Source of the DNA: CBCOTE01 sp965112965
GTDB lineage: Bacteria > Desulfobacterota > Desulfovibrionia > Desulfovibrionales > Desulfovibrionaceae
DNA length: 64,000 bases
Direction: 5' to 3'
NCBI GenBank assembly: GCA_965112965.1
Contig: CBCOTE010000019.1
Span: 62,001 to 126,000 of the forward strand
The notes under the pieces are model-generated. The model was not told where the DNA came from and did no database searches. It saw only the letters and a program-made list of their open reading frames with translations. Below, piece after piece: positions 52,940 through 64,000 of this stretch. Positions within the stretch are counted from its first letter, which is position 1; the number at the start of each line of letters is the position of its first letter. The translations under genes and the position numbers were made by a program.

Positions 52940-53730
52940 ATAAAGATCCTCTGGGTAGTCTCTGGGTTAGAGATAGCCTCGGCCCATAGTTCGCCCCAGC
53001 AAATTTCTCGATGAGTAGTTACTAGGCCAGCTTCAGCGAGCTCGGCTGTAAACTGGTGAGGAGTATATTCGGTCTCGTGGGTGACGTCTAGTCGCCACTC
53101 TACACCTAGTTCGCGCTTGAGGGGCGCTCGCCATTCGTGTTCAATGAGCGGTACTCGGATGAGCAGCCGTGATGGACCCACAGCCAGCACCCGACGCAGA
53201 AAAGCCGGTCTGCTTGGCAGGTGCTCAAGCACATTTGAGAGTACGGCTACGTCAACGGCTTCTTTGGGTAGGTCATCGGTTACGTCGCCTACACGGTATT
53301 CCACGCGGGTATGTCCGAATTGCCGGCGGGCCTGAGCGATATTGGATTCGGCGAGGTCAATGCCTAGTACGTAGGCTCCGGCCTGTTCAGCCAGGTCGAA
53401 GGCTAAGGCTCCGATACCACAGCCGATGTCCAGTACTCGCTCCCCGGGGTGCACTCGGGAGATGAAAAAATCGTGGTAGCGCATAATGCGGTGTTTGGGG
53501 TGCACGCCGTCGCCGTAGGCCACGGCAACTTCACCTTGGAGATTATAAAGAAAGTTGTCCAACCGGAAGAGAAAACGTAGACCCTCATCTGGAGTCAGAT
53601 GTCCAAGGCGCCCTTGTACAAGAATGCGCAAGAGCGCGTCTATCGCCCGACTAGACAGCCATCCGGTCAGACGGCAAGCTAGACGCTGCAGCCGTATCTT
53701 GATTTCGCCTGTTGGTTCGTTCACAGTCAT
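52936..53730 (-). CDS. Class I SAM-dependent methyltransferase
   Basis: This 264-residue cytoplasmic methyltransferase has the Rossmann SAM-binding motif ERVLDIGCGIGALAFDLAEQ (about 97-116), the acidic end of strand two in VLGIDLAESNIAQAR, and motif II/III segments VDVAVLSNVLEHLPS. About 85 N-terminal residues form a helical lead-in (LTPDEGLRFLFRLDNFLY). It lies between the SGNH gene and a GT4 gene with four-base overlaps on both sides, so methylation of a sugar in the growing glycan or of its lipid carrier is likely. The substrate is not identifiable. Confidence 0.88.
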   Translation of the reverse strand: MTVNEPTGEIKIRLQRLACRLTGWLSSRAIDALLRILVQGRLGHLTPDEGLRFLFRLDNFLYNLQGEVAVAYGDGVHPKHRIMRYHDFFISRVHPGERVLDIGCGIGALAFDLAEQAGAYVLGIDLAESNIAQARRQFGHTRVEYRVGDVTDDLPKEAVDVAVLSNVLEHLPSRPAFLRRVLAVGPSRLLIRVPLIEHEWRAPLKRELGVEWRLDVTHETEYTPHQFTAELAEAGLVTTHREICWGELWAEAISNPETTQRIFI

Positions 53731-54881
53731 TCTACGGCCGGTCTAGATTGGTCGGCTAGTGCAGCCTGGTGCACGGCCAGTTCTCTCGTCACGATGTGTT
53801 CCAAAGCAAAGCGTTCCAATATATAATGCCGTGCCGCTTGGCCTAGGTGGTACTGGAAGTTTGGGTCACCCAGTAACTGTTCTACGGCTACGGCCAGGCT
53901 GGAGGCGTTAGGAGCGCATATGAGACCGTTTTTCTTTTCTATTACTAGTTCTCTGATGCCGGGTACGTCTGTACCGATGACTGGCATGCCACAGGCCATG
54001 GCCTCGATGAGTGCCTTAGGATGACCTTCATAGTGGGAAGGTAGCACGAATACCCGGCCGCGTTGTAGTTCCCAAGGCAGCTCGGTTGAGGACACGTTTC
54101 CTCGCCAGCAGATCCGATTATTTAGAGTTCCGTAGTTGCGGGCGAAGGTTTCACGTAGCTCGCCGTCGCCGATGATCAAGAGCGTCCAGTCGTGGGGCTG
54201 TATCGCATCGAGCAGAGCCTTGAGGTTTTTTTGCGTGGCCAGCCTTCCCACAAAAACTAGGTCGAATTCTTTGAGCTTACCAGGATGTGGCGAGAAATGT
54301 TTGGTATCAACATAATTAGGCACGACTTCGATGCGATCTATCGCAGTCGGTATGCGGCGAGCTACATCCGCGGCCATGGCTGATGTGGTTACCACTATTC
54401 GTGCCGCGGCTGAAAATACCTGCTGTTCCACGGCTAAGGTGTATCGGGTAGGTCCACTTTCGGGTCCGTACTCTCGGGACATAAATTCAGACCACATATA
54501 GCCACAACGGGCGATTAGTGGTTTGCCCCAGCGTCGAGCTGCAGCCAGGGCTAAACTGGCGCCATTGGTTTGGTTGGTTTTAATCAGGTCGGCCTTTTTG
54601 AGCACGTCGGCGTGGAGCCATGGAATCAAGCGTTCGTAGAGTTGAACGGGCAGGCCAAGATGGTTATTGTGCACCTGGATGCCTGGGGAGTGGCCCAAAT
54701 AATCAGTTTCGGACCGGTTGCCCCAAGTGATTAGGTCTACTGCCACGTTGCGATTGGCGATAGTGCGGTAGAGCATCAGTTCGCGTTCGAGTATGCCGCT
54801 TTGGGCCCATTCGGCTAAGGACATACCACTGGTGAGGAATAGCACCATACGATAGTGTGGGGGTAGGAGTCCAGTGCTCAT
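53727..54881 (-). CDS. GT4-family glycosyltransferase
   Basis: This 384-residue GT-B fold retaining glycosyltransferase transfers a sugar from a nucleotide donor in the cytoplasm. The donor domain is well conserved: VFVGRLATQKNLKALLDAI, LLIIGDGEL, then VLPSHYEGHPKALIEAMACG with the EX7E motif (Glu of YEGHPKALIE) and MPVIGTDVPGIRELV. The N-terminal acceptor domain has TSGMSLAEWAQSGILEREL. It overlaps the methyltransferase and the first GT4 gene by four bases each, indicating one translationally coupled operon. Confidence 0.93.
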   Translation of the reverse strand: MSTGLLPPHYRMVLFLTSGMSLAEWAQSGILERELMLYRTIANRNVAVDLITWGNRSETDYLGHSPGIQVHNNHLGLPVQLYERLIPWLHADVLKKADLIKTNQTNGASLALAAARRWGKPLIARCGYMWSEFMSREYGPESGPTRYTLAVEQQVFSAAARIVVTTSAMAADVARRIPTAIDRIEVVPNYVDTKHFSPHPGKLKEFDLVFVGRLATQKNLKALLDAIQPHDWTLLIIGDGELRETFARNYGTLNNRICWRGNVSSTELPWELQRGRVFVLPSHYEGHPKALIEAMACGMPVIGTDVPGIRELVIEKKNGLICAPNASSLAVAVEQLLGDPNFQYHLGQAARHYILERFALEHIVTRELAVHQAALADQSRPAVE

Positions 54882-56068
54882 AATCGATATCCTATATCTG
54901 GGTTTGTTTTTTTGGAGACGGGCAGGGCTACGAAGCCGTCAAAGAAGTGTCGCCATAGGGGCAGTTGAGAGAGATAAGTGTTGGTCCGGGCCGTGGCCAG
55001 GCCGGTGATAATGAGTCGTTCGCGGAGAGAAGTATCCCCCAAGATCTGCTCTAGGGCGTGGGCTAGCCCTGCATAGTCCCCTATGTCGGAGAGAAGGCCG
55101 TTGTCCCCTGATCGTACCAGATCCATGACCTGGCCCACTCGGGTAGTCACTAGTGGAATACCGGCGGCCATGGATTCCAGAACAGCTTTGGGTCCGCCTT
55201 CTTCCCGCGAGGCCACCAAGTAGACGTCTAGACAGTGATACAGGGTGCCTATGTCTAAGTAGTTCTCTAGAAACACGTGACGGTAAGGAAGTCCCAGATG
55301 TTCCAGCCCTTGTTTGACGTAGCCACGGGCTGGACCAGAGAGTAGCACGAAGAGCTCGGATACTCGTGTTTTTAAGGTTTTCATGGTAGCCAAGAATATG
55401 TCTGGGCCTTTGATCAGTTTGGGCGACATCCCTTTCCCCCAGCCGTTTCCGTCTTTTTGGAAAGAACCAACCACTACCGCAGATAGAGGCACACCCCAGC
55501 GCTCCCGAGCCTGACGTTTGCCTTCAGAGGTCTGTGGGGTGAAGAGGTTGCAATCCACTCCGATAGGGATGCGATGGATCTTTTCCGGGGCCACACCGGC
55601 TTCCAGAAGATGCTGTTCCATACGGGCGTGTGAGACCTGGAGGCGGCTTACGCGGGGATGTAGCTGACGCAGGGCCTTGAAGCAGCGTTCAGCCACGGGA
55701 CAGTCCGACCCAGGATAACCATGATAGTAGGGGAAGGCTATCCGGTTGCCGTTTGCTAGATAACGCTCCGGCTCGAGAAGTACGTATTTGCTCAAGTAGA
55801 ATATGGACTGGCGTGTGACTCCGTGTGGTTCGGCTAGCCAGGTGGGCACGCCCAGATATCGGGCTAAACTGTCCACAGCTAAGGCGTCCCATTTGAGTGA
55901 CCAGTTTTCACCGTTGTCGGTTAACCAGAGCTGCGAATAAGGCATTGCCAGCCGAGCATTAAGCCAGTTCTTTGTCCGTTTGCGCACATATCCTCCAGAC
56001 CCCCTTTTACGGGACTTCATAAAAAGACACATATAATTATGGCTTTGAGCCTCTATGGCGTCAAGCAT
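54878..56068 (-). CDS. GT4-family glycosyltransferase (first gene of the glycan operon)
   Basis: A 396-residue GT-B enzyme. It shows VSHARMEQHLLEAGVAPEKI, IPIGVDCNLFTP, VVGSFQKDGNGWGKG, LLSGPARGYVKQGLE and the EX7E donor site ASREEGGPKAVLESMAAGIP. The N-terminal part starts at about the expected place but contains an unusually basic stretch (MKSRKRGSGGYVRKRTKNW). The true start may be Met13 or Met17 rather than Met1, since none has a clear ribosome site. About 20-40 residues of a standard GT4 N-terminus (the first GG-type loop) are not obvious, so the gene could have lost its 5' end to the decayed DNA beyond 56068. The remainder looks intact. Confidence 0.88.
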   Translation of the reverse strand: MLDAIEAQSHNYMCLFMKSRKRGSGGYVRKRTKNWLNARLAMPYSQLWLTDNGENWSLKWDALAVDSLARYLGVPTWLAEPHGVTRQSIFYLSKYVLLEPERYLANGNRIAFPYYHGYPGSDCPVAERCFKALRQLHPRVSRLQVSHARMEQHLLEAGVAPEKIHRIPIGVDCNLFTPQTSEGKRQARERWGVPLSAVVVGSFQKDGNGWGKGMSPKLIKGPDIFLATMKTLKTRVSELFVLLSGPARGYVKQGLEHLGLPYRHVFLENYLDIGTLYHCLDVYLVASREEGGPKAVLESMAAGIPLVTTRVGQVMDLVRSGDNGLLSDIGDYAGLAHALEQILGDTSLRERLIITGLATARTNTYLSQLPLWRHFFDGFVALPVSKKTNPDIGYRL

Positions 56069-59519
<3,451 letters not shown>

Positions 59520-59541
59520 CTTGTCCGCCATGGCGGACAAG
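59520..59541. repeat. 22-bp perfect palindrome
   Basis: CTTGTCCGCCA is followed immediately by its reverse complement. It lies about 140 bases beyond the 3' end of the PspA-like gene. As RNA it would give a 9-bp stem with a CATG loop. There is no T-run behind it on the minus strand, so it is not a standard terminator. It could be a protein-binding site. It shares CTTGTCCG with the inverted repeat after speB. Confidence 0.65.
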
Positions 59542-59682
59542 TAGTCGATAGCGAAGGTTTCTAGGTTACTGTCGACCGTATAAAAGGCCAGGATCACGAG
59601 GTTATAATAATAGATGATCGGGTGGATTATCGTCATACTTCATTGTGCATAAAAAAACGACTACCCCTTTCTATAGATAAAG

Positions 59683-60444
59683 CTACTTGCGTTTAAGCAC
59701 AGCCAGCCGATCTTGCAGAGATAAGATGGGTTTCTTGCCTTGAGCTTCTTGTAGGGCTTGGGCGATGAGCGGGTCAGGATCGTCTTTGGAGGACGTGAGC
59801 AGGCTAGTCTTCTCGTGACTTACGGTCGCATCAATTTCCAGTTCCTCGGCGCGTTTAGTCATAGCCTCCAGGGCTGAACTTAGGCGATTAGTCTGTTGGG
59901 TGATACCGGCCAGTGACTTAGCCCGTCCTTCTTGTTCATTAGCACGCTGGGCCTGTAGCTTAGCCATGTCCATACGTCGTTTAGCGTTGGTCAGATGTGT
60001 TCTGGAACTATTAAGCCGTTCCGAGGCAATCTTCACCGCGGCGTTTAATTCTTCATAGTATGCCTTGGCGTCTTTAGCCTCTTGTTGCTCACGCTCTGCT
60101 TGAGAAGTCATAGCCTCGAGGTCTGCTACTAATTTATTAAGGCTGGCCTCAATCTGCGCCTTCTCGGCTGTGTCGGCAGTGGCATCCAGTCGGACTTGTA
60201 GACGTTCAGCTGCGTTGACGCGTAAATCGTAGTTTTTGCGGATCTCCTCGGCTTCCTTGAGTTCGCGATCATAGTCCTTTTTGGCATCGAACATTTGACG
60301 GGTGATTTTTGTAAGGGCAGCATAAAGTTGGGATATTTCGGCTTCTGATGCGCCTTCTGGGTCGAATTCTACCAGGAGTCGCATGAGGCCGGACTGAGCG
60401 TCTTCAGCCTTGGTTTTGGCGAAATGCTTGAGAAACTCGAACAT
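59683..60444 (-). CDS. PspA/IM30-like coiled-coil protein (YjfJ-like)
   Basis: This 253-residue protein is mostly charged, Ala/Glu/Lys-rich coiled coil, starting MFEFLKHFAKTK, an amphipathic N-terminal helix suited to membrane contact. The helical body runs to about 210, followed by a looser tail ending VLKRK. It fits the PspA/IM30 superfamily members that accompany DUF2491 proteins (E. coli yjfJ-yjfK type) and probably supports membrane integrity under stress. The start is fixed by a strong GGAGG (60449-60453) four bases before ATG 60444; an earlier ATG at 60489 has none. It is the last gene of a three-gene set. A perfect 7-bp hairpin (GCATGCC, 60460-60477) lies just upstream of the ribosome site and may affect expression. 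Confidence 0.75.
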   Translation of the reverse strand: MFEFLKHFAKTKAEDAQSGLMRLLVEFDPEGASEAEISQLYAALTKITRQMFDAKKDYDRELKEAEEIRKNYDLRVNAAERLQVRLDATADTAEKAQIEASLNKLVADLEAMTSQAEREQQEAKDAKAYYEELNAAVKIASERLNSSRTHLTNAKRRMDMAKLQAQRANEQEGRAKSLAGITQQTNRLSSALEAMTKRAEELEIDATVSHEKTSLLTSSKDDPDPLIAQALQEAQGKKPILSLQDRLAVLKRK

Positions 60445-60459
60445 GTTTCCTCCGTCTGA

Positions 60460-60477
60460 GCATGCCGGCTGGCATGC
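60460..60477. promoter_or_regulatory. Hairpin just upstream of the PspA-like gene
   Basis: GCATGCC (60460-60466) and GGCATGC (60471-60477) form a 7-bp perfect stem with a 4-base loop. It lies between the Ser-rich gene and the PspA-like gene, about 6 bases before the GGAGG. It could act as an mRNA processing or translation-control hairpin in the operon transcript. Confidence 0.45.
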
Positions 60478-60519
60478 GGTTAGAGTCATGGGGGAGGCTA
60501 AATAAAAAATACGGCCGCA

Positions 60520-61545
60520 TCAGGAATTACGGCGTTTGAGGAGCAAGAGGGCTCCGCCACAGCCAACGGCGACGGTTATAAGCAGCCAGGTTATCCATCC
60601 GGAGTCCGACTTGGCTAGAATTTCAGACTCTTCATGTACTACCCGTTCGGCAGCCTGAGCCAAGGTTGAGTCAACGTCTGCAGGGAGGGCGCCTGGCGTC
60701 ACCGGTATGCTATCTTTCGCCATCTGTGTAAGTTTATAGTCCAAGATGTCGAGTTTAGTCTTCAACTCATCGTTGGTTTTTGACTGTTCCTCGGCCTGCT
60801 GGCGCCAGATACGTACACCTTGGTCGTTAGCATTATTATAGAAAAATGAGGCCCCACCTATGTTGCTGAGCATATACCACAAGAAGATACTGTCCCACAT
60901 GCCGTAGGAGGAATGGCCACTGAAGACGTAGTTCGGTGGTTGCCAACCAATCCGGCCATAGTAGGCATCGCGGTCGTTGCGGTAGCGGTTGTAGGAGTTG
61001 TAGGTGCGCGACGGCGCTAGGTCAGTGGTCTGACCTATAGGGTTGCCGGGTTTGGCGAAGCGGCGGGTGTAGTCCTTATAGGCTTGTTTGGAAGCTGCTC
61101 TGTTGATGCCAGAGGCGCCGGAACTGGAGAAGCTTGACCGGTCGGTGGGTTGGGTAGTGGTCTTACCGATAGTACTGGAACTGGTGCCGCTAGAGCTGAA
61201 CCAGGTGTTGGGTTTAGTGTCCGACGGGATGGCAGCGCCAGACTTTTGAGGTGACATTGGGGTGCCTTGGCCCGAGCTCGATGGCGAAAACCAGGAGCTT
61301 TTTGGTGGCGTCAGCGGGACAGTAGAGGTGCTGGTACTACCGCCAGAACTATGCCAGGGGCCAATCGGTCTGGATTTTTGTGGGAATGATGATGAAGTAC
61401 TTCGTGGAGGTGAAAAAGATGAGCTGCGCGAGAATAAAGAGCGCGAGCTGCTAGAAAAGCGGCCTTTGGCCCACAGAGGGCTGGCAGATCCTTGATTTAT
61501 GAGGAATATGGCCACGAGGGCTAATATAAAGATTAATTGTTGCAT
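60520..61545 (-). CDS. Ser-rich secreted/membrane-anchored protein of the DUF2491 cassette
   Basis: A 341-residue protein. Residues 1-25 form a signal peptide (LIFILALVAIFLINQGSA). Residues 28-150 are low-complexity, very rich in Ser, Thr and Pro. A middle region with Tyr/Asn/Arg repeats (YNSYNRYRNDRDAYYGR) is followed by VFSGHSSYGMWDSIFLWYML, then a coiled-coil part (EEQSKTNDELKTKLDILDYK). A C-terminal membrane helix (about 318-336, WLLITVAVGCGGALLLL) ends in KRRNS. The middle SYGMWDSIFLWYM block looks like the conserved core of proteins found beside DUF2491 genes. Function is unknown; a cell-surface tether between envelope layers is possible. It sits 27 bases after the DUF2491 gene. No clear ribosome site is seen before the ATG. 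Confidence 0.75.
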   Translation of the reverse strand: MQQLIFILALVAIFLINQGSASPLWAKGRFSSSSRSLFSRSSSFSPPRSTSSSFPQKSRPIGPWHSSGGSTSTSTVPLTPPKSSWFSPSSSGQGTPMSPQKSGAAIPSDTKPNTWFSSSGTSSSTIGKTTTQPTDRSSFSSSGASGINRAASKQAYKDYTRRFAKPGNPIGQTTDLAPSRTYNSYNRYRNDRDAYYGRIGWQPPNYVFSGHSSYGMWDSIFLWYMLSNIGGASFFYNNANDQGVRIWRQQAEEQSKTNDELKTKLDILDYKLTQMAKDSIPVTPGALPADVDSTLAQAAERVVHEESEILAKSDSGWITWLLITVAVGCGGALLLLKRRNS

Positions 61546-61572
61546 GCTGTAGAGATCTTTAATAAAAAATCA

Positions 61573-62214
61573 CTAATAGACGATCAAATTCGATCCAACT
61601 AGACCAATAGGTCCCAGATTTACGCCGATCCACGCTCGCACTAAGGTCTTGTCGATCGAGTTATCGGCTGACAGGAGCAGGTATTCACTTATATCCTCCA
61701 CTTTGCGGGAGTAAAGCATAATCTTATGCTCCTCACGGCGTGGCTGCTGTTGTATATCGGTGAACTGGTGTTCGGTGAAAGCTACTGGAGAGACTTGAGG
61801 GCCGTCGCCCCAATCCCGAACATAGGTGCGGCCGTTCGGTGTGGTTATATCAGGGGCGCCGATTAGTCCAATATCACTGAGCCAGGTGCCCCACTCTTCT
61901 GGTGTGCCCGGATATATAGTCGCGGCCAACTGGAACATGGTAGCATCTTTGACCGTCAGACCTGGCGTGCAGTGGACTTGTAACAGATAGTAGCGTTTGT
62001 CTTGGATGGCGTAAGCTCGGGCAACCATGAGGTCAAAAAGCGGCTGGACCGAGACTGATTCAGTCATGAGTTCACCTTCGGGCCAGTCCAGGTCTAGGTT
62101 CTTATAGAGCAGCGGCACGATATTGTTCAAGGTGAGAATGGCGCCAGGGCGCAGGTTCAGAGGTAGGGTCGGGTATTCGAGATGCTGAGAGGGCAGTCTA
62201 GGTTTCCAAATCAT
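61573..62214 (-). CDS. DUF2491-family protein (YjfK-like)
   Basis: This 213-residue soluble protein matches the DUF2491 pattern as I recall it. It opens LPLNLRPGAILTLNN and has RYYLLQVHCT, YPGTPEEWGTWLSDIGLIG, then a GRTYVRDWGDG segment, HKIMLYSRKVEDISEYLLLS and a final WIGVNLGPIGL. In E. coli the homologous yjfK sits beside yjfJ (PspA family). Here it is the first gene of a three-gene set with a Ser-rich membrane protein and a PspA-like protein, probably an envelope-stress module. No biochemical function is established for the family. A plausible promoter lies 35-64 bases upstream. Confidence 0.8.
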   Translation of the reverse strand: MIWKPRLPSQHLEYPTLPLNLRPGAILTLNNIVPLLYKNLDLDWPEGELMTESVSVQPLFDLMVARAYAIQDKRYYLLQVHCTPGLTVKDATMFQLAATIYPGTPEEWGTWLSDIGLIGAPDITTPNGRTYVRDWGDGPQVSPVAFTEHQFTDIQQQPRREEHKIMLYSRKVEDISEYLLLSADNSIDKTLVRAWIGVNLGPIGLVGSNLIVY

Positions 62215-62248
62215 GATGGGGGCTCAATATAAGTAGAACGATTTTTTT

Positions 62249-62278
62249 ATAATAGAATAAGAATTCATCATTAGCCAA
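62249..62278 (-). promoter_or_regulatory. Putative promoter of the DUF2491 cassette
   Basis: On the minus strand, TTGGCT (62273-62278) is followed by 18 bases and TATTAT (62249-62254), four of six and five of six consensus positions. The start point would lie near 62242, giving a short leader before the ATG at 62214. This is the only reasonable sigma-70-like pair upstream of the gene. Confidence 0.5.
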
Positions 62279-64000
62279 GTATTTTTTTGGAGTTGCGGCC
62301 GATTTTCTCTCGATCTACAGCGGATTGGAATAAAATTAGGATGAGGGCATATTTGACAGGCTCTAGATAAGGACATATATATAAAATAAATGGATATTTC
62401 TAAGATTTTGGTATTCGATATCGACTAGGTTATAGTTTTACTCCCAGTTTTCCGGAATAGTCGGCAGACATCGACTAACCACAGTTTATTTTTTGCTGGT
62501 TTATTAGTTTACAAACGACTCCACCATTTCCCCAGGCTTGAACCCTATACTAATTAGGGGCAAAGGTTATAATCTGAACTTATCATTTTACGGCTAACTG
62601 CGCAATTATTGATTTACTAAAAAGTGCTATTTAAGCTAGTCTAGTGTTCGATATCCGGTGGAAGGATAGACGGCTCTTTCTAGCTTTTTACCATGAATTT
62701 CACTAGCAACTATTTTTAATTTTAGCTGTTTTTTTTCAGTAGTCGAGCTATATATGATTTTTTCGATTTACGGGTCGAAGGACAAAAATATCAGTCGTTT
62801 CCGTATGCCCTCTCTACGATATTATTTGGCGCAGATTGGCGTTTCCTCTGCGGTCGTAGCTAGCCAAGTAAATTTAACTGACGCTGTTGTTAGATTCGGC
62901 ACTTTGGTTATTTCTACATTGCTTGTGGTGGGGTTGACTTGATTTGGGACCAACCTGTTAACTGGCCTAGTTGTTATTGATCACACCTGTCGAGTACTTT
63001 GTTTCGAACGCGGGCAGCTTGATTTTTTTTGGCCTGCGTCATCTTGTATCTGCTGATTGGGGTGACATTCGTTGCGGCGGGATACTGGTCCGGGCTCAGG
63101 TGGAAGATACTATTTGAATTTTCGTTTTTTTTGAGGGTAGGGCGTTATTCGTTAGGCTAGGAATAAACGGATCCGATGGAACTCAGTGGGCCTGGGATAT
63201 TTTGTTTTGCCGCTGGTCGGGTTAGCTGTTTTTATTTTATTTATTTTTTTATTTTTTGTCTACTTTTAGGTACTTGAGCTGGAAGGTTTCTTCACTATGT
63301 TAGGCGATTTTTCTATGGTTTGGTTGATGCTAACGGCCAGGGCTAACTTTTTTTGTTATTAGTTATTTTTTTTGTTACCCTGCACTGTTGAATATCAACT
63401 GACTGGTATGCCCGCATACCCTTACTATTGCTTTATATTCTGACCGTGCACATTATGGCCACGATTTAAGGCATAATGTTCAACGAGTCCTGGACTTACA
63501 GCTGCTAGCTCTCATCCCTTTGGGCGTTAGCTATGGGCCGTGCATATATTTTTTAGCCAGCTGAGCATTGAGTTGGTTATCTTTTGCCGCATTCTTGTTT
63601 CTGGCCCTGCAAACTGCATAGTCTAGACACTCCTTTTATATACGACGTATTTGCCATTTTTTTTCCTTTTATTGCCATCCGTGTTCCTGGCTGCTCCGGC
63701 CTTCAGTTTAGAGCACAGCCGGTCGAGGTTCATATATGTTTGCGGCTATAATCTGATATGACTCTGATGTAAATATGGATATAGAATGAACATTTTGCTT
63801 ATACACTGAAAAAAAAGTTATTTGTTTACCGGTATGTCGACTCTCGGTTATAGCTGATCGATCCACGACTTACCCTGGAGAATTCACACTTCCGAACTAC
63901 CTATTATGCCATGTTTGTTTCTGAATTATTTTATGTTTCTGCCTCACCTTTGTTTTTATCCGTTTCATATATTCTGACCGGGCAACGTACTCCTAAGCTT
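62279..64000. other. Gene-free decayed DNA to window end
   Basis: No intact gene. The stretch 63050-63800 (+) is T-rich with hydrophobic readings in changing frames (for example RVSCFYFIYFFIF and LLLLPSVFLAAPAFSLEH), which suggests the relic of a membrane protein. No motif is firm enough to name it. The open frame 62754-62942 (+) has no ribosome site. Confidence 0.5.

Noticed and set aside
59520..59541. Intrinsic terminator of the DUF2491 cassette
   Set aside because: The palindrome has no T-run after it on the minus strand and lies about 140 bases beyond the last stop.

Overview
The window comes from a sulfur-metabolising relative of Desulfovibrio whose genome is in advanced decay. A complete dsrMKJOP operon on the minus strand (34401-39415) is preceded by an RsbRD-like gene, an arrangement I associate with Desulfovibrio. 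The IspH, the YchF-like GTPase and the remains of hisH and hisF also look most like Desulfovibrionaceae proteins (from memory; no search was run). I can support only 23 intact protein genes and one tRNA. They cover about 26 kb, near 41% of 64 kb. The rest is long stop-riddled DNA, and where it can be read it consists of dead genes: hisH-hisF at 5372-6570 and a GT4 glycosyltransferase at 49440-50340. No transposase, phage gene, integrase or CRISPR array was seen. This pattern suits a recently host-restricted lineage, such as a symbiont, decaying by point mutation and small indels. The lifestyle is inference.

Layout. 1-3363 is gene-free. Agmatinase/ureohydrolase is at 3364-4266 (+), the hisH-hisF relics at 5372-6570 (+) and ispH at 7238-8152 (-). 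A YchF-like GTPase is at 11634-12641 (+), after which 6.8 kb is empty. An AAA_32/Lon-type protease is at 19449-21887 (+) and an exported M16 peptidase at 25706-28612 (+). A three-gene glycosylation set on the minus strand (31282-34331) holds a GT2-GtrA fusion, a small membrane-anchored protein and a polytopic GT-C-like protein. The dsr operon with its RsbRD-like leader gene follows (34401-40018, -). tRNA-Ala(CGC) is at 41520-41595 (+), followed by a possible tRNA relic and more than 6 kb without genes. A surface-glycan operon (48259-56068, -) encodes two GT4 enzymes, a methyltransferase, an SGNH hydrolase-like protein, an acyltransferase-3-like membrane protein, a dead GT4 and a DegT-type aminotransferase. 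A YjfJ/YjfK-like membrane-stress cassette (59683-62214, -) comes last, then 1.8 kb with no gene.

Function. What survives is electron flow to sulfite reduction through DsrMKJOP, isoprenoid precursor supply (IspH), protein quality control (Lon-like, M16, PspA-like) and two cell-envelope glycan gene sets. Histidine synthesis has been lost at the HisH/HisF step here. The strongest regulatory signal is upstream of the dsr operon: a perfect TTGACA-17-TATAAT promoter whose -10 lies inside an 11-bp perfect inverted repeat. Most intergenic stretches could not be assigned to a family by eye.
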